DNA of 64,000 bases from Marinobacter piscis (GCF_007671655.1 NZ_VCGX01000002.1:930001-994000); one strand, 5' to 3'. Shown: positions 56,017 to 64,000, numbered from the stretch's first letter. Program-made: numbers and translations. The notes: generated from the letters alone by a model not told the origin.

Positions 56017-56478
56017 CTTTTTTCGCAGCACCAACAATGCAGCAGTTTCGGCCAGCGCCTTTTCCTTGTGGCGTAACTCGCGCTCAAGTTTCTTGATCTG
56101 TTTCTGATCGGCCTGGCTTTTTTTACGCAGTTGCTTTTCCCGGTCGGCACTGCGCTGAAAGCCTTGCAAGGACTCTTCTTTCCAGCGCCGGACTTGCTCA
56201 GGATAAAGGCCTTTCTCCCGGCAGTACTGACTGAATTCTTCTTCGGACAGCGATGCTGTCTCAATCACGGTGGCCAGCTTTGCTTCTGCTGACCAATGGT
56301 CTGACTTGGCTTTTGAACCGGGCACCGGACGTCCTTCTTCTCTGGCTTGTGTCCGCCAATTGTAAAGGGTTTGCTCCGAAATGCCTTCCTCTCGCGCCAA
56401 AGCGGATACGGTCATACTCTGGGGCGGCGACAACTTTGCCAGTACTGCGGCTTTACGTTCAATGGAATAACGAGGCAC
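55978..56478 (-). CDS. IS3-family transposase OrfA
   Basis: DNA-binding subunit of about 166 residues, starting at a GTG read as (M)PRYSIERKAAVLAKL with an AGGT site upstream; a GTG three codons earlier is also possible. It has a helix-turn-helix (SALAREEGISEQTLYNWR), then a long coiled coil/leucine-zipper-like segment (about 105-150). Near its end the codons CGA AAA AAG contain the frameshift heptamer. OrfA alone would act as a regulator of transposition in this family. Confidence 0.88.
   Translation of the reverse strand: MPRYSIERKAAVLAKLSPPQSMTVSALAREEGISEQTLYNWRTQAREEGRPVPGSKAKSDHWSAEAKLATVIETASLSEEEFSQYCREKGLYPEQVRRWKEESLQGFQRSADREKQLRKKSQADQKQIKKLERELRHKEKALAETAALLVLRKKLDALWEDDNGDD
56017..56023 (-). 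promoter_or_regulatory. Programmed -1 ribosomal frameshift site (A AAA AAG)
   Basis: On the minus strand the heptamer A_AAA_AAG is in the correct frame of orfA (CGA AAA AAG). A -1 slip here joins orfA directly to the orfB frame, which stays open through to the intron. This is the standard way IS3-family elements make the OrfAB transposase. Confidence 0.8.
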
Positions 56479-56525
56479 TATCAACACCTGTACCGCCCAA
56501 CTGGTTAAAAATTAAGTAGTGCCAA

Positions 56526-56939
56526 CTATCCTGCCAGAGGGGGAGTCCCGGCAACCAATAGAAATACAAATGCCGCGTAGATCACCGGCACCGAGCGAGG
56601 CACCATCGCCTGAAACAAAAACCCTGAGATTATCAGGGCAATGCAAGATAACGCCACACCAGCCATCACCACTACAAGCGCCTTTTCGCTGATATACCGT
56701 ATAACCGCCCGATACAAGCCCAGCCTGACAAACGCAAAAACCGACACCAATGCGGTGCATAGAAACACCGAAAACTGACTGGCATCCGGCAACCATGAAA
56801 AATCTTCGAGCCTTAACGCATAGGCACCCCATAAGGAAAGCAAAATAAAGAGCGTATCCGCTATTACAGAAATCAGACGCTTCTTCGGCCTTGGCAATTC
56901 GAACAGCCAGCTTATAAGGCGAGCAAATATCTCAGTCAT
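56526..56939 (-). pseudogene. Truncated polysaccharide nucleotide-sugar dehydratase (WbpM/CapD-type), N-terminal membrane part only
   Basis: The 137 residues match only the N-terminal membrane portion of large UDP-sugar 4,6-dehydratases of the WbpM/FlaA1 group, usually 600 or more residues. There are four hydrophobic segments after a basic start (LFELPRPKKRLISVIADTLF). The family-like sequence stops at FLLVAGT and is followed by PPLAG and a stop next to the IS end. The NAD-binding and catalytic domains are missing, so the gene should be inactive. It is 24 bp downstream of the sugar transferase gene. Confidence 0.75.
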
Positions 56940-56963
56940 AATCCCTCAAGCCGGAGCTGAGCA

Positions 56964-57530
56964 TTACTTACGCTCAACCACCCGGTCTCCAATTCCCTTA
57001 CCCAATGCAGTCAGTACTATAATCATGACATAACGTGGTAACGTAAGTGTTCTTAACATCTGCTCATCTGTTCTGGCCAAAAGCGCGGGCTCCGACATAT
57101 CAATACCTTTCAACTGCGCAAGGCCGGTTATTCCGGGACGAGCACCAAACACGCCCCTGGCGGCACGCTCACGAATCAACTCATCCTGAACTGGCAAACA
57201 TGGGCGTGGGCCAACAAGGCTCATCTCCCCCTTCAGCACGTTCCAGAGCTGAGGCAGCTCATCCAGCTTGGTTTTTCGTAGAAGGCGACCAAAACCTGTC
57301 ACCGCGTTCGCGTCTACCTCGTGTGTAGCAACTGCCGCCGTTCCCATTCTCATCGTCCGAAACTTAATCAAAACAAAAGGATCCTGGTTCAAACCAACCC
57401 TTACCTGGCGGAAGATCGGCGAGCCAGTATCGAAATAGCCCACCACAAATAGCAACACCAACAGGGGAAATAACAACACCAAGCCAAACCCGGCAATTAC
57501 CACGTCCAAACACCTACACCAAAACCGCAT
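56964..57530 (-). CDS. Undecaprenyl-phosphate sugar phosphotransferase (bacterial sugar transferase family)
   Basis: Initiating glycosyl-1-phosphate transferase for a surface polysaccharide, about 188 residues starting MRFWCRCLDVVIAGFG at 57530 (GAGGG ten nt upstream). It has one N-terminal membrane segment and the family motifs SPIFRQVRVG, LIKFRTMRMG, KLDELPQLWNVLKGEMSLVG and GPRPCLP. It is the short, single-domain type like WcaJ/PglC C-terminal domains. It sits between a SLC13 permease and the truncated dehydratase gene. The sugar is unknown. Confidence 0.92.
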   Translation of the reverse strand: MRFWCRCLDVVIAGFGLVLLFPLLVLLFVVGYFDTGSPIFRQVRVGLNQDPFVLIKFRTMRMGTAAVATHEVDANAVTGFGRLLRKTKLDELPQLWNVLKGEMSLVGPRPCLPVQDELIRERAARGVFGARPGITGLAQLKGIDMSEPALLARTDEQMLRTLTLPRYVMIIVLTALGKGIGDRVVERK

Positions 57531-57543
57531 CAAGCCAATACCC

Positions 57544-59310
57544 TCAAAAGCCCCAAACAAGGGGTATCAAACCTATAGCAACTGTTCCCACCAACAAAGA
57601 CAGTGGGGTACCGATCCTGACGTAGTCCATAAAACGATATCTACCTGGACCATATACCATCAGATTGGTCTGATATCCAAGTGGCGTAATAAACGATGCA
57701 GAAGCCGCAAACATCACCGCAACCGCATACGGGAGAAAGCTAACGCCCAGCTGTTCCGAAACAGCCAGCGCTATAGGAAACATTAGCACAGCAGAAGCGT
57801 TATTCGTGATTACTTCCGTGAACAAGGCTGTCAAAACATACACCATAGCGAGTGCCAACCAGGGTGTTAACGAACCAAATCCAAGCAGGCCGCCAGCTAC
57901 CCACTGCGCCGCCCCCGTCTGCGTCATGGCATTACCCAAAGCAAACGAAGAGGCGATCACCACCAACACCGGCAAATCAACACTTCGGCGAGCGCGGCTG
58001 GCTGTGAGACAACCGCTGACAATCATCGCACCAGAAGCCAGAAACGCAGCTTCCAGAATTGAAAGCAAGCCCGTAGCGCTCAGCAGCACCATCACCGCGA
58101 GAATACCTAACGCCCTGGGTGCCTTGTGAAAATCCGGTGGGGTTGAATCGTTCAGAGCACTTACCAGCAGAAAATCCCGACGAAAACGATACTGCTCCAC
58201 AAACTGCTCACTGGCTTCTAATAGCAGTGTGTCGCCCATCCGGAAGGTAATGTCACCCAGCTTACCGGGAACGCGCTTGCCCTCTCTGGACACAGACAGA
58301 ATCACCGCATTAAAACGGGTACGAAACCGGCTATCCCTAATAGTCTGACCCAGAGCCGAAAATTCTGGCCCAAGAACCACTTCCACCAGGCAGCGCTGAT
58401 GGTTCGCTACCTCCAGCTTATGCACACTGCCATTAGCCGGCTTCAAGCCATGAATCCTCCGCAGCTCGCTGGCACATTCGGGCGCGCCAACAAAATACAG
58501 CTTGTCACAGCCCTGCAGGGTTCGGTCAGGCTCAACGGCTGTTATCAAACGGCCGGCGCGGTCTATTTCCGTGAGGTAACCATAGCTCAAGGCCCGCAGC
58601 CCGGCTTCGGCAATAGTCTTGCCTACCAACGGACCATCTACAGCAACCTCCACCTCCACGCCATATTCCCGAACCATATCCAGTTCTTCGGAAATACCGC
58701 CACGATCGGGCAACAGGCGCGCCCCGAACAACACCAGAAAACCGCCACCAATGAGCAGTAGTGGCACACCCACCCAGGCCAGCTCAAATAACCCAAGGTG
58801 AATTCCCTGGCTACTCTGCAACATACCATCCACCACCAGATTGGTGCTGGTTCCGATAAGCGTGCAAGTGCCTCCCAAAATTGCTGCATAACTCAATGGA
58901 AGAAGGAGCCGAGATGCAGGAATGCCCAAACGTTGGGCCCAGTCCTGAATAGCCGGAATAAACATCGCCACCACCGCGGTGTTATTCATAAACGCGCTAA
59001 GCACCCCCGTAGGCGCAATCATGCGAATCTGTGCACCAGTTTCAGTGCCGGGATGACCAAGCAACCGATGGGCAATCCACTGCACAGCGCCCGTCTCCTT
59101 TAGGCCAGCCGCCACAATATAAAGTGTGGCGATCGTAATCACACCAGGGTTAGCAAACCCCGCTAGCGCATCCACCGGCCCCAACACCCCTAAAACCAAC
59201 AATAGAGCCAGCGCCGCCATCAGCACCAAATCCGCAGAAATACGCGTCAGCGCCAGAGTGCCCAGCACCCCCGCCAAGATCATCAGCGTAAAAACAGCCT
59301 GCCATTCCAT
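57544..59310 (-). CDS. SLC13-family transporter with RCK/TrkA-C domains, probable sulfate permease
   Basis: A 588-residue inner-membrane transporter with two sets of hydrophobic helices flanking a central soluble region (about 200-380) that contains two TrkA-C-like repeats (LVGKTIAEAGLRALSYGYL and FSALGQTIRDSRFRTRFNAV). Family features include GGTCTLIGTSTNLVVDGML and the later ITNNASAVLMFPIAL. Such proteins move sulfate or dicarboxylates with Na+ or H+. The location directly upstream of cysC, on the same strand as cysC, cysN and cysD, supports sulfate. It starts 16 bp after cysC. Confidence 0.85.
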   Translation of the reverse strand: MEWQAVFTLMILAGVLGTLALTRISADLVLMAALALLLVLGVLGPVDALAGFANPGVITIATLYIVAAGLKETGAVQWIAHRLLGHPGTETGAQIRMIAPTGVLSAFMNNTAVVAMFIPAIQDWAQRLGIPASRLLLPLSYAAILGGTCTLIGTSTNLVVDGMLQSSQGIHLGLFELAWVGVPLLLIGGGFLVLFGARLLPDRGGISEELDMVREYGVEVEVAVDGPLVGKTIAEAGLRALSYGYLTEIDRAGRLITAVEPDRTLQGCDKLYFVGAPECASELRRIHGLKPANGSVHKLEVANHQRCLVEVVLGPEFSALGQTIRDSRFRTRFNAVILSVSREGKRVPGKLGDITFRMGDTLLLEASEQFVEQYRFRRDFLLVSALNDSTPPDFHKAPRALGILAVMVLLSATGLLSILEAAFLASGAMIVSGCLTASRARRSVDLPVLVVIASSFALGNAMTQTGAAQWVAGGLLGFGSLTPWLALAMVYVLTALFTEVITNNASAVLMFPIALAVSEQLGVSFLPYAVAVMFAASASFITPLGYQTNLMVYGPGRYRFMDYVRIGTPLSLLVGTVAIGLIPLVWGF

Positions 59311-59326
59311 GCGTTCAGCTACCCCA

Positions 59327-59926
59327 TTATTTGCTTGCGATTAATTTGCGTTCTAACAGGTAGTCGATGAGGGAGTTCACGCACTCGTCTACCGTGTTTC
59401 GGGACGTATCCAGGCGGATTTCCGGGTGCGAGGGTATTTCGTAGGGCGAGTCGATGCCCGTGAAGTGCTTGATCTCGCCGGCGCGGGCTTTTTTGTAAAG
59501 CCCTTTAGGGTCGCGCTCCTCGCAGGTTTCGAGGGGGGCGTCCATGAATACTTCGATGAATTCGCCGGCCGGGAACAGTTTACGTACCATGCGGCGGTCG
59601 CTGGTGAAGGGGGAAATGAAGGCGCTCATAACGATCAAGCCTGCGTCGGCGAAGAGTTTGCACACCTCGCCCACCCGGCGGATGTTTTCTACCCGGTCAT
59701 CATCGGAAAAGCCCAGATCGTTGCACAGGCCGTGGCGAACGTTGTCACCATCCAGCAGGAAGGTATGGTAGCCCCGCTCGTGCAGGGCGACGTCCAGGGC
59801 GTTGGCGATGGTGGATTTGCCGCTGCCGCTCAGGCCGGTGAACCAGAGCAGGCAGGGCTTCTGTTTTTTGTTGGCGGAGCGCTCAGCGCGGGTAATTTTG
59901 TGGTCGTGCCAGACTATGTTGTTCAA
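59327..59926 (-). CDS. cysC: Adenylylsulfate kinase (APS kinase)
   Basis: Phosphorylates APS to PAPS. The 199-residue protein has the P-loop GLSGSGKST (31-39), the [21 protein letters not shown] substrate region (about 57-77) and the active-site serine in SAFISPF. It is a stand-alone enzyme, not fused to CysN. It follows cysN by 73 bp, a gap that holds a strong inverted repeat, and precedes the SLC13 transporter. Making PAPS fits a local use by the sulfotransferase at the window end. Confidence 0.95.
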   Translation of the reverse strand: MNNIVWHDHKITRAERSANKKQKPCLLWFTGLSGSGKSTIANALDVALHERGYHTFLLDGDNVRHGLCNDLGFSDDDRVENIRRVGEVCKLFADAGLIVMSAFISPFTSDRRMVRKLFPAGEFIEVFMDAPLETCEERDPKGLYKKARAGEIKHFTGIDSPYEIPSHPEIRLDTSRNTVDECVNSLIDYLLERKLIASK

Positions 59927-59965
59927 CTTCTGATTCCTTTAGCTTTGGTGTTTGCCGCTGGCAGT

Positions 59966-59989
59966 AAGGTGGGGGCTGACCCCACCCTT
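59966..59989 (-). repeat. GC-rich inverted repeat between cysN and cysC
   Basis: AAGG-TGGGG and CCCCA-CCCTT form a near-perfect stem with a short loop (GGTGGGG pairs with CCCCACC). On the transcribed strand there is no U tract, so it is unlikely to be a full terminator. It may reduce expression of cysC relative to cysN-cysD or stabilise the upstream mRNA. Confidence 0.5.
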
Positions 59990-59999
59990 CTCTATCGCC

Positions 60000-61412
60000 T
60001 TACACTGCCTTACAGCCCCACTCGGGATAATTCTCGCGGATAAACTTATTCAAGTTCCGCTCTGCCTCCGAATACTCCCGCTCAGGCAGCTCCCCAGAAG
60101 CATCCAGCGCCCGCTCCACCATTCCAGCGGCCACCGTCACGTTGGTCAGCCTGTCGATGAGGATAAACGCCCCGGTGCCCGGATGGTTCTGATAGCCCTC
60201 AACCACCACCGGCTCAGACAACTCCACATCGCACAGGCCAATGGCGTTCAGTTCCAGTCCACCGGCTACGCTGGTATTGCGCTCCAAGGTATTTACATCC
60301 ACCTCTTCCAGCACCTTGTTCACAAAGCAGCCAGTCACTTTGGTGCCAATTTTAATGCCGTATTCGCGGCCGGGCACCAACGCTTTCTCGTTCATCCAAA
60401 CGATGTGAGCAGCAAAACGCTGGCCCATTTCCGGCTGCTGGTTGGCGTGCACCAACAAGTCGCCCCGGGAAATGTCGATTTCGTCTTCCAGCGTAATGGT
60501 CACTGCATCACCAGGCCAGGCCCGGGGAATCTCACCCTCGTAGGTGTGAATACCCTTCACCCGGGAAGTCTTGCCAGACGGCAGCACCGCCAGCTCATCA
60601 CCCTTGTGAACCACACCACTGGCCACGGTGCCGCAATACCCACGGAAGTCCAGGTTCGGGCGGTTTACAAACTGAACCGGGAGGCGGAAATCCTCCACGT
60701 TTTGGTCTTTACGCAGCTCAACCTGTTCCAAAATGGTCATAAGGGTTTCGCCGGTGTACCAGGGCGTTTGTTCACTGCGGTTCACCACGTTGTCGCCGTT
60801 CAGGGCCGAAATAGGCACGTAATAGACATCCTGAAGCCCCAGCTGGTCCGCCAGTTTCTGGTACTCAGTGCGAATTTCGTTGAACCGCTCTTCACTGAAT
60901 TCCACCAGGTCCATCTTGTTGATGGCCACCACCACATGCTTCAGGCCCAGCAAGCTGACAATAAAGCTGTGCCGGCGGGACTGGGTGAGCACGCCTTTAC
61001 GGGCGTCGATCATCACCACGGCAAGATCACAGGTGGACGCCCCGGTGGCCATGTTGCGGGTGTACTGCTCATGGCCCGGGCAATCCGCGATGATGAACTT
61101 GCGTTTGTCGGTACTGAAGTACCGGTACGCCACATCAATGGTAATGCCCTGCTCTCGCTCCGAAGCCAGGCCATCAACCAGCAGCGCCAAATCCAGAGCT
61201 TCGCCCGCATTGCCCTGACGCTCATTATCCTTATGCAACGCCGCCAGGTGGTCTTCAAAAATCAGCTTGGAATCGAACAACAAGCGACCAATCAGGGTGG
61301 ACTTACCATCGTCCACACTTCCACAGGTTAGAAACCGGAGCAAATCCTTGTTTTCGTGTTGATCCAGGTACGCGAGGATGTCTTTTTCAATCAAAACCGA
61401 TGCGTGCGACAT
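60000..61412 (-). CDS. cysN: Sulfate adenylyltransferase GTPase subunit CysN
   Basis: GTPase subunit that drives APS formation with CysD. The 470-residue protein has the G1 box GSVDDGKST (31-39), the G3 box DCPGHEQYTRN, the NKMD G4 box and two beta-barrel domains like EF-Tu (for example GYCGTVASGVVHKGDEL). At this length there is no C-terminal APS kinase domain, and cysC is separate. Its ATG overlaps the cysD stop (TAATG). Confidence 0.96.
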   Translation of the reverse strand: MSHASVLIEKDILAYLDQHENKDLLRFLTCGSVDDGKSTLIGRLLFDSKLIFEDHLAALHKDNERQGNAGEALDLALLVDGLASEREQGITIDVAYRYFSTDKRKFIIADCPGHEQYTRNMATGASTCDLAVVMIDARKGVLTQSRRHSFIVSLLGLKHVVVAINKMDLVEFSEERFNEIRTEYQKLADQLGLQDVYYVPISALNGDNVVNRSEQTPWYTGETLMTILEQVELRKDQNVEDFRLPVQFVNRPNLDFRGYCGTVASGVVHKGDELAVLPSGKTSRVKGIHTYEGEIPRAWPGDAVTITLEDEIDISRGDLLVHANQQPEMGQRFAAHIVWMNEKALVPGREYGIKIGTKVTGCFVNKVLEEVDVNTLERNTSVAGGLELNAIGLCDVELSEPVVVEGYQNHPGTGAFILIDRLTNVTVAAGMVERALDASGELPEREYSEAERNLNKFIRENYPEWGCKAV

Positions 61413-62326
61413 TAGAAATACCCCTCCCGCTTCTTCTGTTCCATGGATGCTGCACCGTCGTGGTCAATCACCCGGCCCTGGCGTTCAGAGGTGGTGGTCA
61501 GCAGCATTTCCTGAATAATCTCCGGCAGAGTCGCCGCCTCGGATTCCACCGCACCGGTCAGCGGGTAGCAACCCAGGGTACGGAAACGCACCATCTTCAT
61601 TTCAGGCGTCTCACCCGGCTCCAACGGCATGCGGTCGTCGTCCACCATAATCAGCGTGCCGTCGCGCTCCACCACCGGGCGCTCGGCCGCGTAGTACAGG
61701 GGCACAATGTCGATATTTTCCAGATAGATGTACTGCCAGATATCCAACTCAGTCCAGTTGGACAGCGGGAACACGCGAATGCTCTCGCCCTTGTTCACCT
61801 TGCCGTTGTAAAGGCTCCACAACTCCGGGCGCTGGTTTTTCGGGTCCCAGCGGTGGAACTTGTCGCGGAAAGAATACACCCGCTCCTTCGCCCTGGACTT
61901 CTCCTCATCCCGGCGGGCACCGCCGAAAGCGGCATCAAAACCGTATTTGTTCAGCGCCTGTTTCAGAGCCTGAGTTTTCATCACATCGGTGTGCTTGGCA
62001 CTGCCATGGGTAAACGGCCCGATGCCCTGCTCTACGCCTTCCCGGTTGGTATGGACAATCAGCTTCATACCCAGTTTTTCGGCCATTTTGTCCCGGAAGG
62101 TGATCATCTCCTTGAACTTCCAGGTGGTGTCTACATGCATCAAGGGAAACGGCGGCTTGCCGGGGGCGAAGGCCTTCATGGCCAGGTGCAGCATCACCGC
62201 GGAGTCTTTGCCGATGGAATACAGCATCACCGGGTTATCGAACTCCGCGGCCACTTCACGAATGATGTGAATCGATTCCGCCTCAAGCTGCTTGAGGTGG
62301 GTTTTCTTGGGAGGGGTTAGTGTCAT
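61412..62326 (-). CDS. cysD: Sulfate adenylyltransferase small subunit CysD
   Basis: Adenylyltransferase of the ATP-PPi-loop (PAPS reductase) superfamily that makes APS from ATP and sulfate. The 304-residue protein starts [20 protein letters not shown] and has the PP-loop [14 protein letters not shown], the [19 protein letters not shown] stretch, and the C-terminal GVS-type region ending [10 protein letters not shown] typical of CysD. It overlaps cysN and follows the DHH phosphoesterase gene by 9 bp. Confidence 0.96.
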   Translation of the reverse strand: MTLTPPKKTHLKQLEAESIHIIREVAAEFDNPVMLYSIGKDSAVMLHLAMKAFAPGKPPFPLMHVDTTWKFKEMITFRDKMAEKLGMKLIVHTNREGVEQGIGPFTHGSAKHTDVMKTQALKQALNKYGFDAAFGGARRDEEKSRAKERVYSFRDKFHRWDPKNQRPELWSLYNGKVNKGESIRVFPLSNWTELDIWQYIYLENIDIVPLYYAAERPVVERDGTLIMVDDDRMPLEPGETPEMKMVRFRTLGCYPLTGAVESEAATLPEIIQEMLLTTTSERQGRVIDHDGAASMEQKKREGYF

Positions 62327-62335
62327 GATAATCCG

Positions 62336-63298
62336 TTAACTCCAGAACTCTGCCAATAGTGTCAAAAACTCATCCAAGCGTGATGAAGGGAGTTCGTTAA
62401 TCCCGGCCGCAGCCTTTCTCCCACCACCTGTAGGAAACTGGCGGGCCACCTCATCAGCACCAGTTCGATTGTTCAACGGCGCCCGGATACTCACCAAATA
62501 GCTACCACCTTCAGTCTCCGTAACTATTGCACAAGCCTTGTCAGGATGTCGGTTGGTCAGCTCGTTGCCCAGAACACCACTCACCCGCCTTGCCCAGGGC
62601 TCATTTGGCAATCTGATGACAAGAGATGTGGCCGTATCGTTCAATATCGGCGCAGCCAGTCCTTTTGCCATATCCTCGGTATAGCCGGCTCTGAGTTTCT
62701 GCCATGCCTCTGGCTCTGAGGCTATCAGGTCCAGCGGATCCGAATACTTTACAAACTCGCGATAGAGGTCTGCCGGATGAAAGTGCAAATCCTCCAATGT
62801 GGAACCATAACCGTTGTAATTCATGCAGATACCGAGCATTTTCAGGGCCTCGGCCTGGCTCGAACTCAAACCTGCACGCGATGCTAATTCCTGCGCTACC
62901 GCATTCAGATTATCGCCGAATGCTGCTGCAATGGCCCAATTATGAAACCTTCCTCCCAGGTAGTGGTCAACTAACAGGCTTGTACAGGTGTTAGGCTGGG
63001 TATCAATTAAGGCTTCAAAATTCGGGTGATCAGGGAGGCTATCACCCGGAAAGTGATGATCCACATAGAACACGCGACTACCGGCCGCCAGAAGTTCGTC
63101 AACGGCGAACCGATTCTTGTCCAGACTCACGTCCAAAACCACAATATGTCTTGGCTTCAAACTCACGACCCGTTCAACCAGCGCCACATCTCGTTTTACG
63201 CCAGTAACTAGTTCAGTCTCCGCTGGATCGGCCAAGCGTAGCTGTATTAGAGCACAAATTCCGTCTGCGTCTCCGTTAAAAAGGTCTATGTCTTTCAT
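62336..63298 (-). CDS. DHH-family phosphoesterase, candidate pAp phosphatase/nanoRNase
   Basis: Metal-dependent phosphoesterase of 320 residues. Motifs are the N-terminal FNGDADGICAL (Asp10, Asp12), VVLDVSLD (Asp56), the DHH triad in YVDHHFPG (80-82) and a C-terminal DHHA1 loop GGGRKAAAG (about 291-299). Related NrnA-type enzymes degrade short RNAs and also 3'-phosphoadenosine 5'-phosphate (pAp). Lying directly upstream of cysD and downstream of a sulfotransferase-like gene, it could remove pAp left by PAPS use. This role is inference. Confidence 0.8.
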   Translation of the reverse strand: MKDIDLFNGDADGICALIQLRLADPAETELVTGVKRDVALVERVVSLKPRHIVVLDVSLDKNRFAVDELLAAGSRVFYVDHHFPGDSLPDHPNFEALIDTQPNTCTSLLVDHYLGGRFHNWAIAAAFGDNLNAVAQELASRAGLSSSQAEALKMLGICMNYNGYGSTLEDLHFHPADLYREFVKYSDPLDLIASEPEAWQKLRAGYTEDMAKGLAAPILNDTATSLVIRLPNEPWARRVSGVLGNELTNRHPDKACAIVTETEGGSYLVSIRAPLNNRTGADEVARQFPTGGGRKAAAGINELPSSRLDEFLTLLAEFWS

Positions 63299-63317
63299 TT
63301 GAAATTTGAGCTAGTAG

Positions 63318-64000
63318 CTAAAATTGGATTCGCTGAGATAGTTTTGCAAACAAACCTATGGCCTGAGCTAATGTAGCCTTTTCTGGCTCCATCCAATCTG
63401 CGTCAGCTTCGGGAAAATCCTCATAGAATAACCGGCCATCCGATCTATTTAGGTAGGTAGTCGCTATTACTTTGTAGCTTGGTTCAAAACGCCGAATTAA
63501 CTCGATACGCTGAGAGGGAGATAATGCGAATCTTTTTTTATCTCCTTTCGTCATCTCAGAAACGGCTTTTATTGCCAGCGCTTTATCATCAGCAGAAATA
63601 TTTTTGATGCGATTAAGTGAATCTACAAAATCTAATATCCTAACCGACAAAGACTCATTAGCCACGTCGTCAACTTCATGTGGACGGCTTTCAAAACCGA
63701 CCCCTAGAGATTTTATGAAATCCGAAATCAAGTCCTTTTTGAAAAATTGCTGTCTCTCAAAAGGTCTAACAATCATGGCATCTTTGCCGAAGGCACTCGC
63801 CCATCGTTCAATCACCTCGAGATAATCGAATCGCTGACGCCCCCGATTCATTTGATAATCAAGGTAAGAAGAAGCGCCCTTTTCCCATGGAGGGTTTTGA
63901 GCAGTTTTCACCGCCTGATTATATAATGACTCGAACCAAAGGTCATGTCGCCTAATATATAGGATGACTTTAACACGATAATCAGAAAGGAAGCTTTTAA
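63318..64000 (-). CDS. Sulfotransferase-like protein, 5' end beyond the window
   Basis: The frame stays open to the window end, so only the C-terminal ~227 residues are present. The visible part begins KSFLSDYRVKVILYIRRHDL and continues WFESLYNQAVK, resembling the central 3'-phosphate-binding strand-and-helix of PAPS-dependent sulfotransferases (R near a conserved S/Y). The N-terminal 5'-phosphosulfate loop would lie upstream. The remainder (PFERQQFFKKDLISDFIKSLG) fits the C-terminal half of bacterial family members. An ATG-like start within the window is not the real start. Base composition is more AT-rich than its neighbours, a sign of possible transfer. Confidence 0.6.
   Translation of the reverse strand, partial: KSFLSDYRVKVILYIRRHDLWFESLYNQAVKTAQNPPWEKGASSYLDYQMNRGRQRFDYLEVIERWASAFGKDAMIVRPFERQQFFKKDLISDFIKSLGVGFESRPHEVDDVANESLSVRILDFVDSLNRIKNISADDKALAIKAVSEMTKGDKKRFALSPSQRIELIRRFEPSYKVIATTYLNRSDGRLFYEDFPEADADWMEPEKATLAQAIGLFAKLSQRIQF

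Larger units (their letters stand above)
51117..56512 (-). mobile_element. IS3-family insertion sequence interrupted by two group II introns
   Basis: On the minus strand the element runs orfA (56478 to 55978), a -1 frameshift site, and orfB split into 5' (to 55543) and 3' (51761-51148) parts by tandem introns. Imperfect terminal inverted repeats are seen as ATTTTCAACCCAGTTG (51117-51132) against the reverse complement of CAACTGGTTAAAAAT (56498-56512). The true tips may lie some bases outside these, and no clear target duplication was found. It is flanked by mscS on the left and a truncated polysaccharide gene on the right, suggesting a past rearrangement at this element. Confidence 0.8.

Noticed and set aside
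59952..61331. Long plus-strand open frame of 459 codons
   Set aside because: It is the antisense shadow of cysN, whose P-loop and G motifs are complete on the minus strand. The shadow is rich in His, Gln and Arg and has no family features.
61400..62320. Plus-strand open frame of 306 codons
   Set aside because: Antisense to cysD, which is well conserved; there is no ribosome site or recognised domain.
1..64000. tRNA, rRNA, CRISPR arrays and phage genes
   Set aside because: No cloverleaf tRNA sequence, rRNA segment, regularly spaced repeats or phage structural genes were recognised on either strand.

Overview
The window reads as chromosomal DNA of a motile, aerobic marine gammaproteobacterium, most like Marinobacter or a relative in the Pseudomonadales/Alteromonadales range. 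The reasons are a Pseudomonas-type flagellar regulon (fleQ, fleS-fleR, flhF, RpoN promoters), a lexA-sulA pair, a QAT-family betaine transporter and a cysDN/cysC sulfate-activation set. No taxonomic search was possible, so the genus is an inference. No tRNA, rRNA or CRISPR array was seen.

Region 1 (1-25.1 kb) is a flagellar cluster, almost all on the minus strand. In transcription order it is a DUF1329 gene, a FliT-like gene, fleQ, fleS-fleR, fliE-F-G-H-I-J, an Hpt gene, fliK, fliL-M-N-O-P-Q-R, flhB, then flhA and flhF at the left edge. Four good sigma-54 (-24/-12) promoters lie upstream of fleS, fliE, fliK and flhA, matching FleQ-RpoN and FleSR control. A plus-strand upp-uraA uracil-salvage operon and a 104-bp multi-hairpin palindromic element split flhB from flhA.

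Region 2 (25.3-35.5 kb) holds a small hypothetical gene, the lexA-sulA SOS operon with a perfect LexA box and a strong promoter, and a divergent two-gene amidoligase/class I glutamine-amidotransferase-like pair. It also holds the outer-membrane assembly pair tamA-tamB and a membrane protein with a voltage-sensor-like S1-S4 but no visible pore.

Region 3 (35.3-50.9 kb) carries sulfite reductase (cysJ-cysI), a divergent sulfide:quinone reductase-like gene, a glycine betaine/proline ABC transporter (ATPase-permease-binding protein), a tripartite RND efflux operon, a decayed gene with two frame changes, and an MscS-type channel.

Region 4 (51.1-56.5 kb) is an IS3-family insertion sequence (orfA, a canonical -1 frameshift heptamer, orfB). 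Its orfB is interrupted right after the codon for the first catalytic Asp by two apparently identical, head-to-tail group II introns of about 1,890 nt, each encoding a reverse transcriptase/maturase.

Region 5 (56.5-64 kb) begins with a polysaccharide-locus remnant (truncated WbpM/CapD-type gene and an initiating sugar transferase). It continues with a SLC13-type permease, cysC, cysN-cysD, a DHH phosphoesterase and a sulfotransferase-like gene cut by the window end. Together these look like a PAPS supply-and-use locus, possibly for a sulfated surface glycan.
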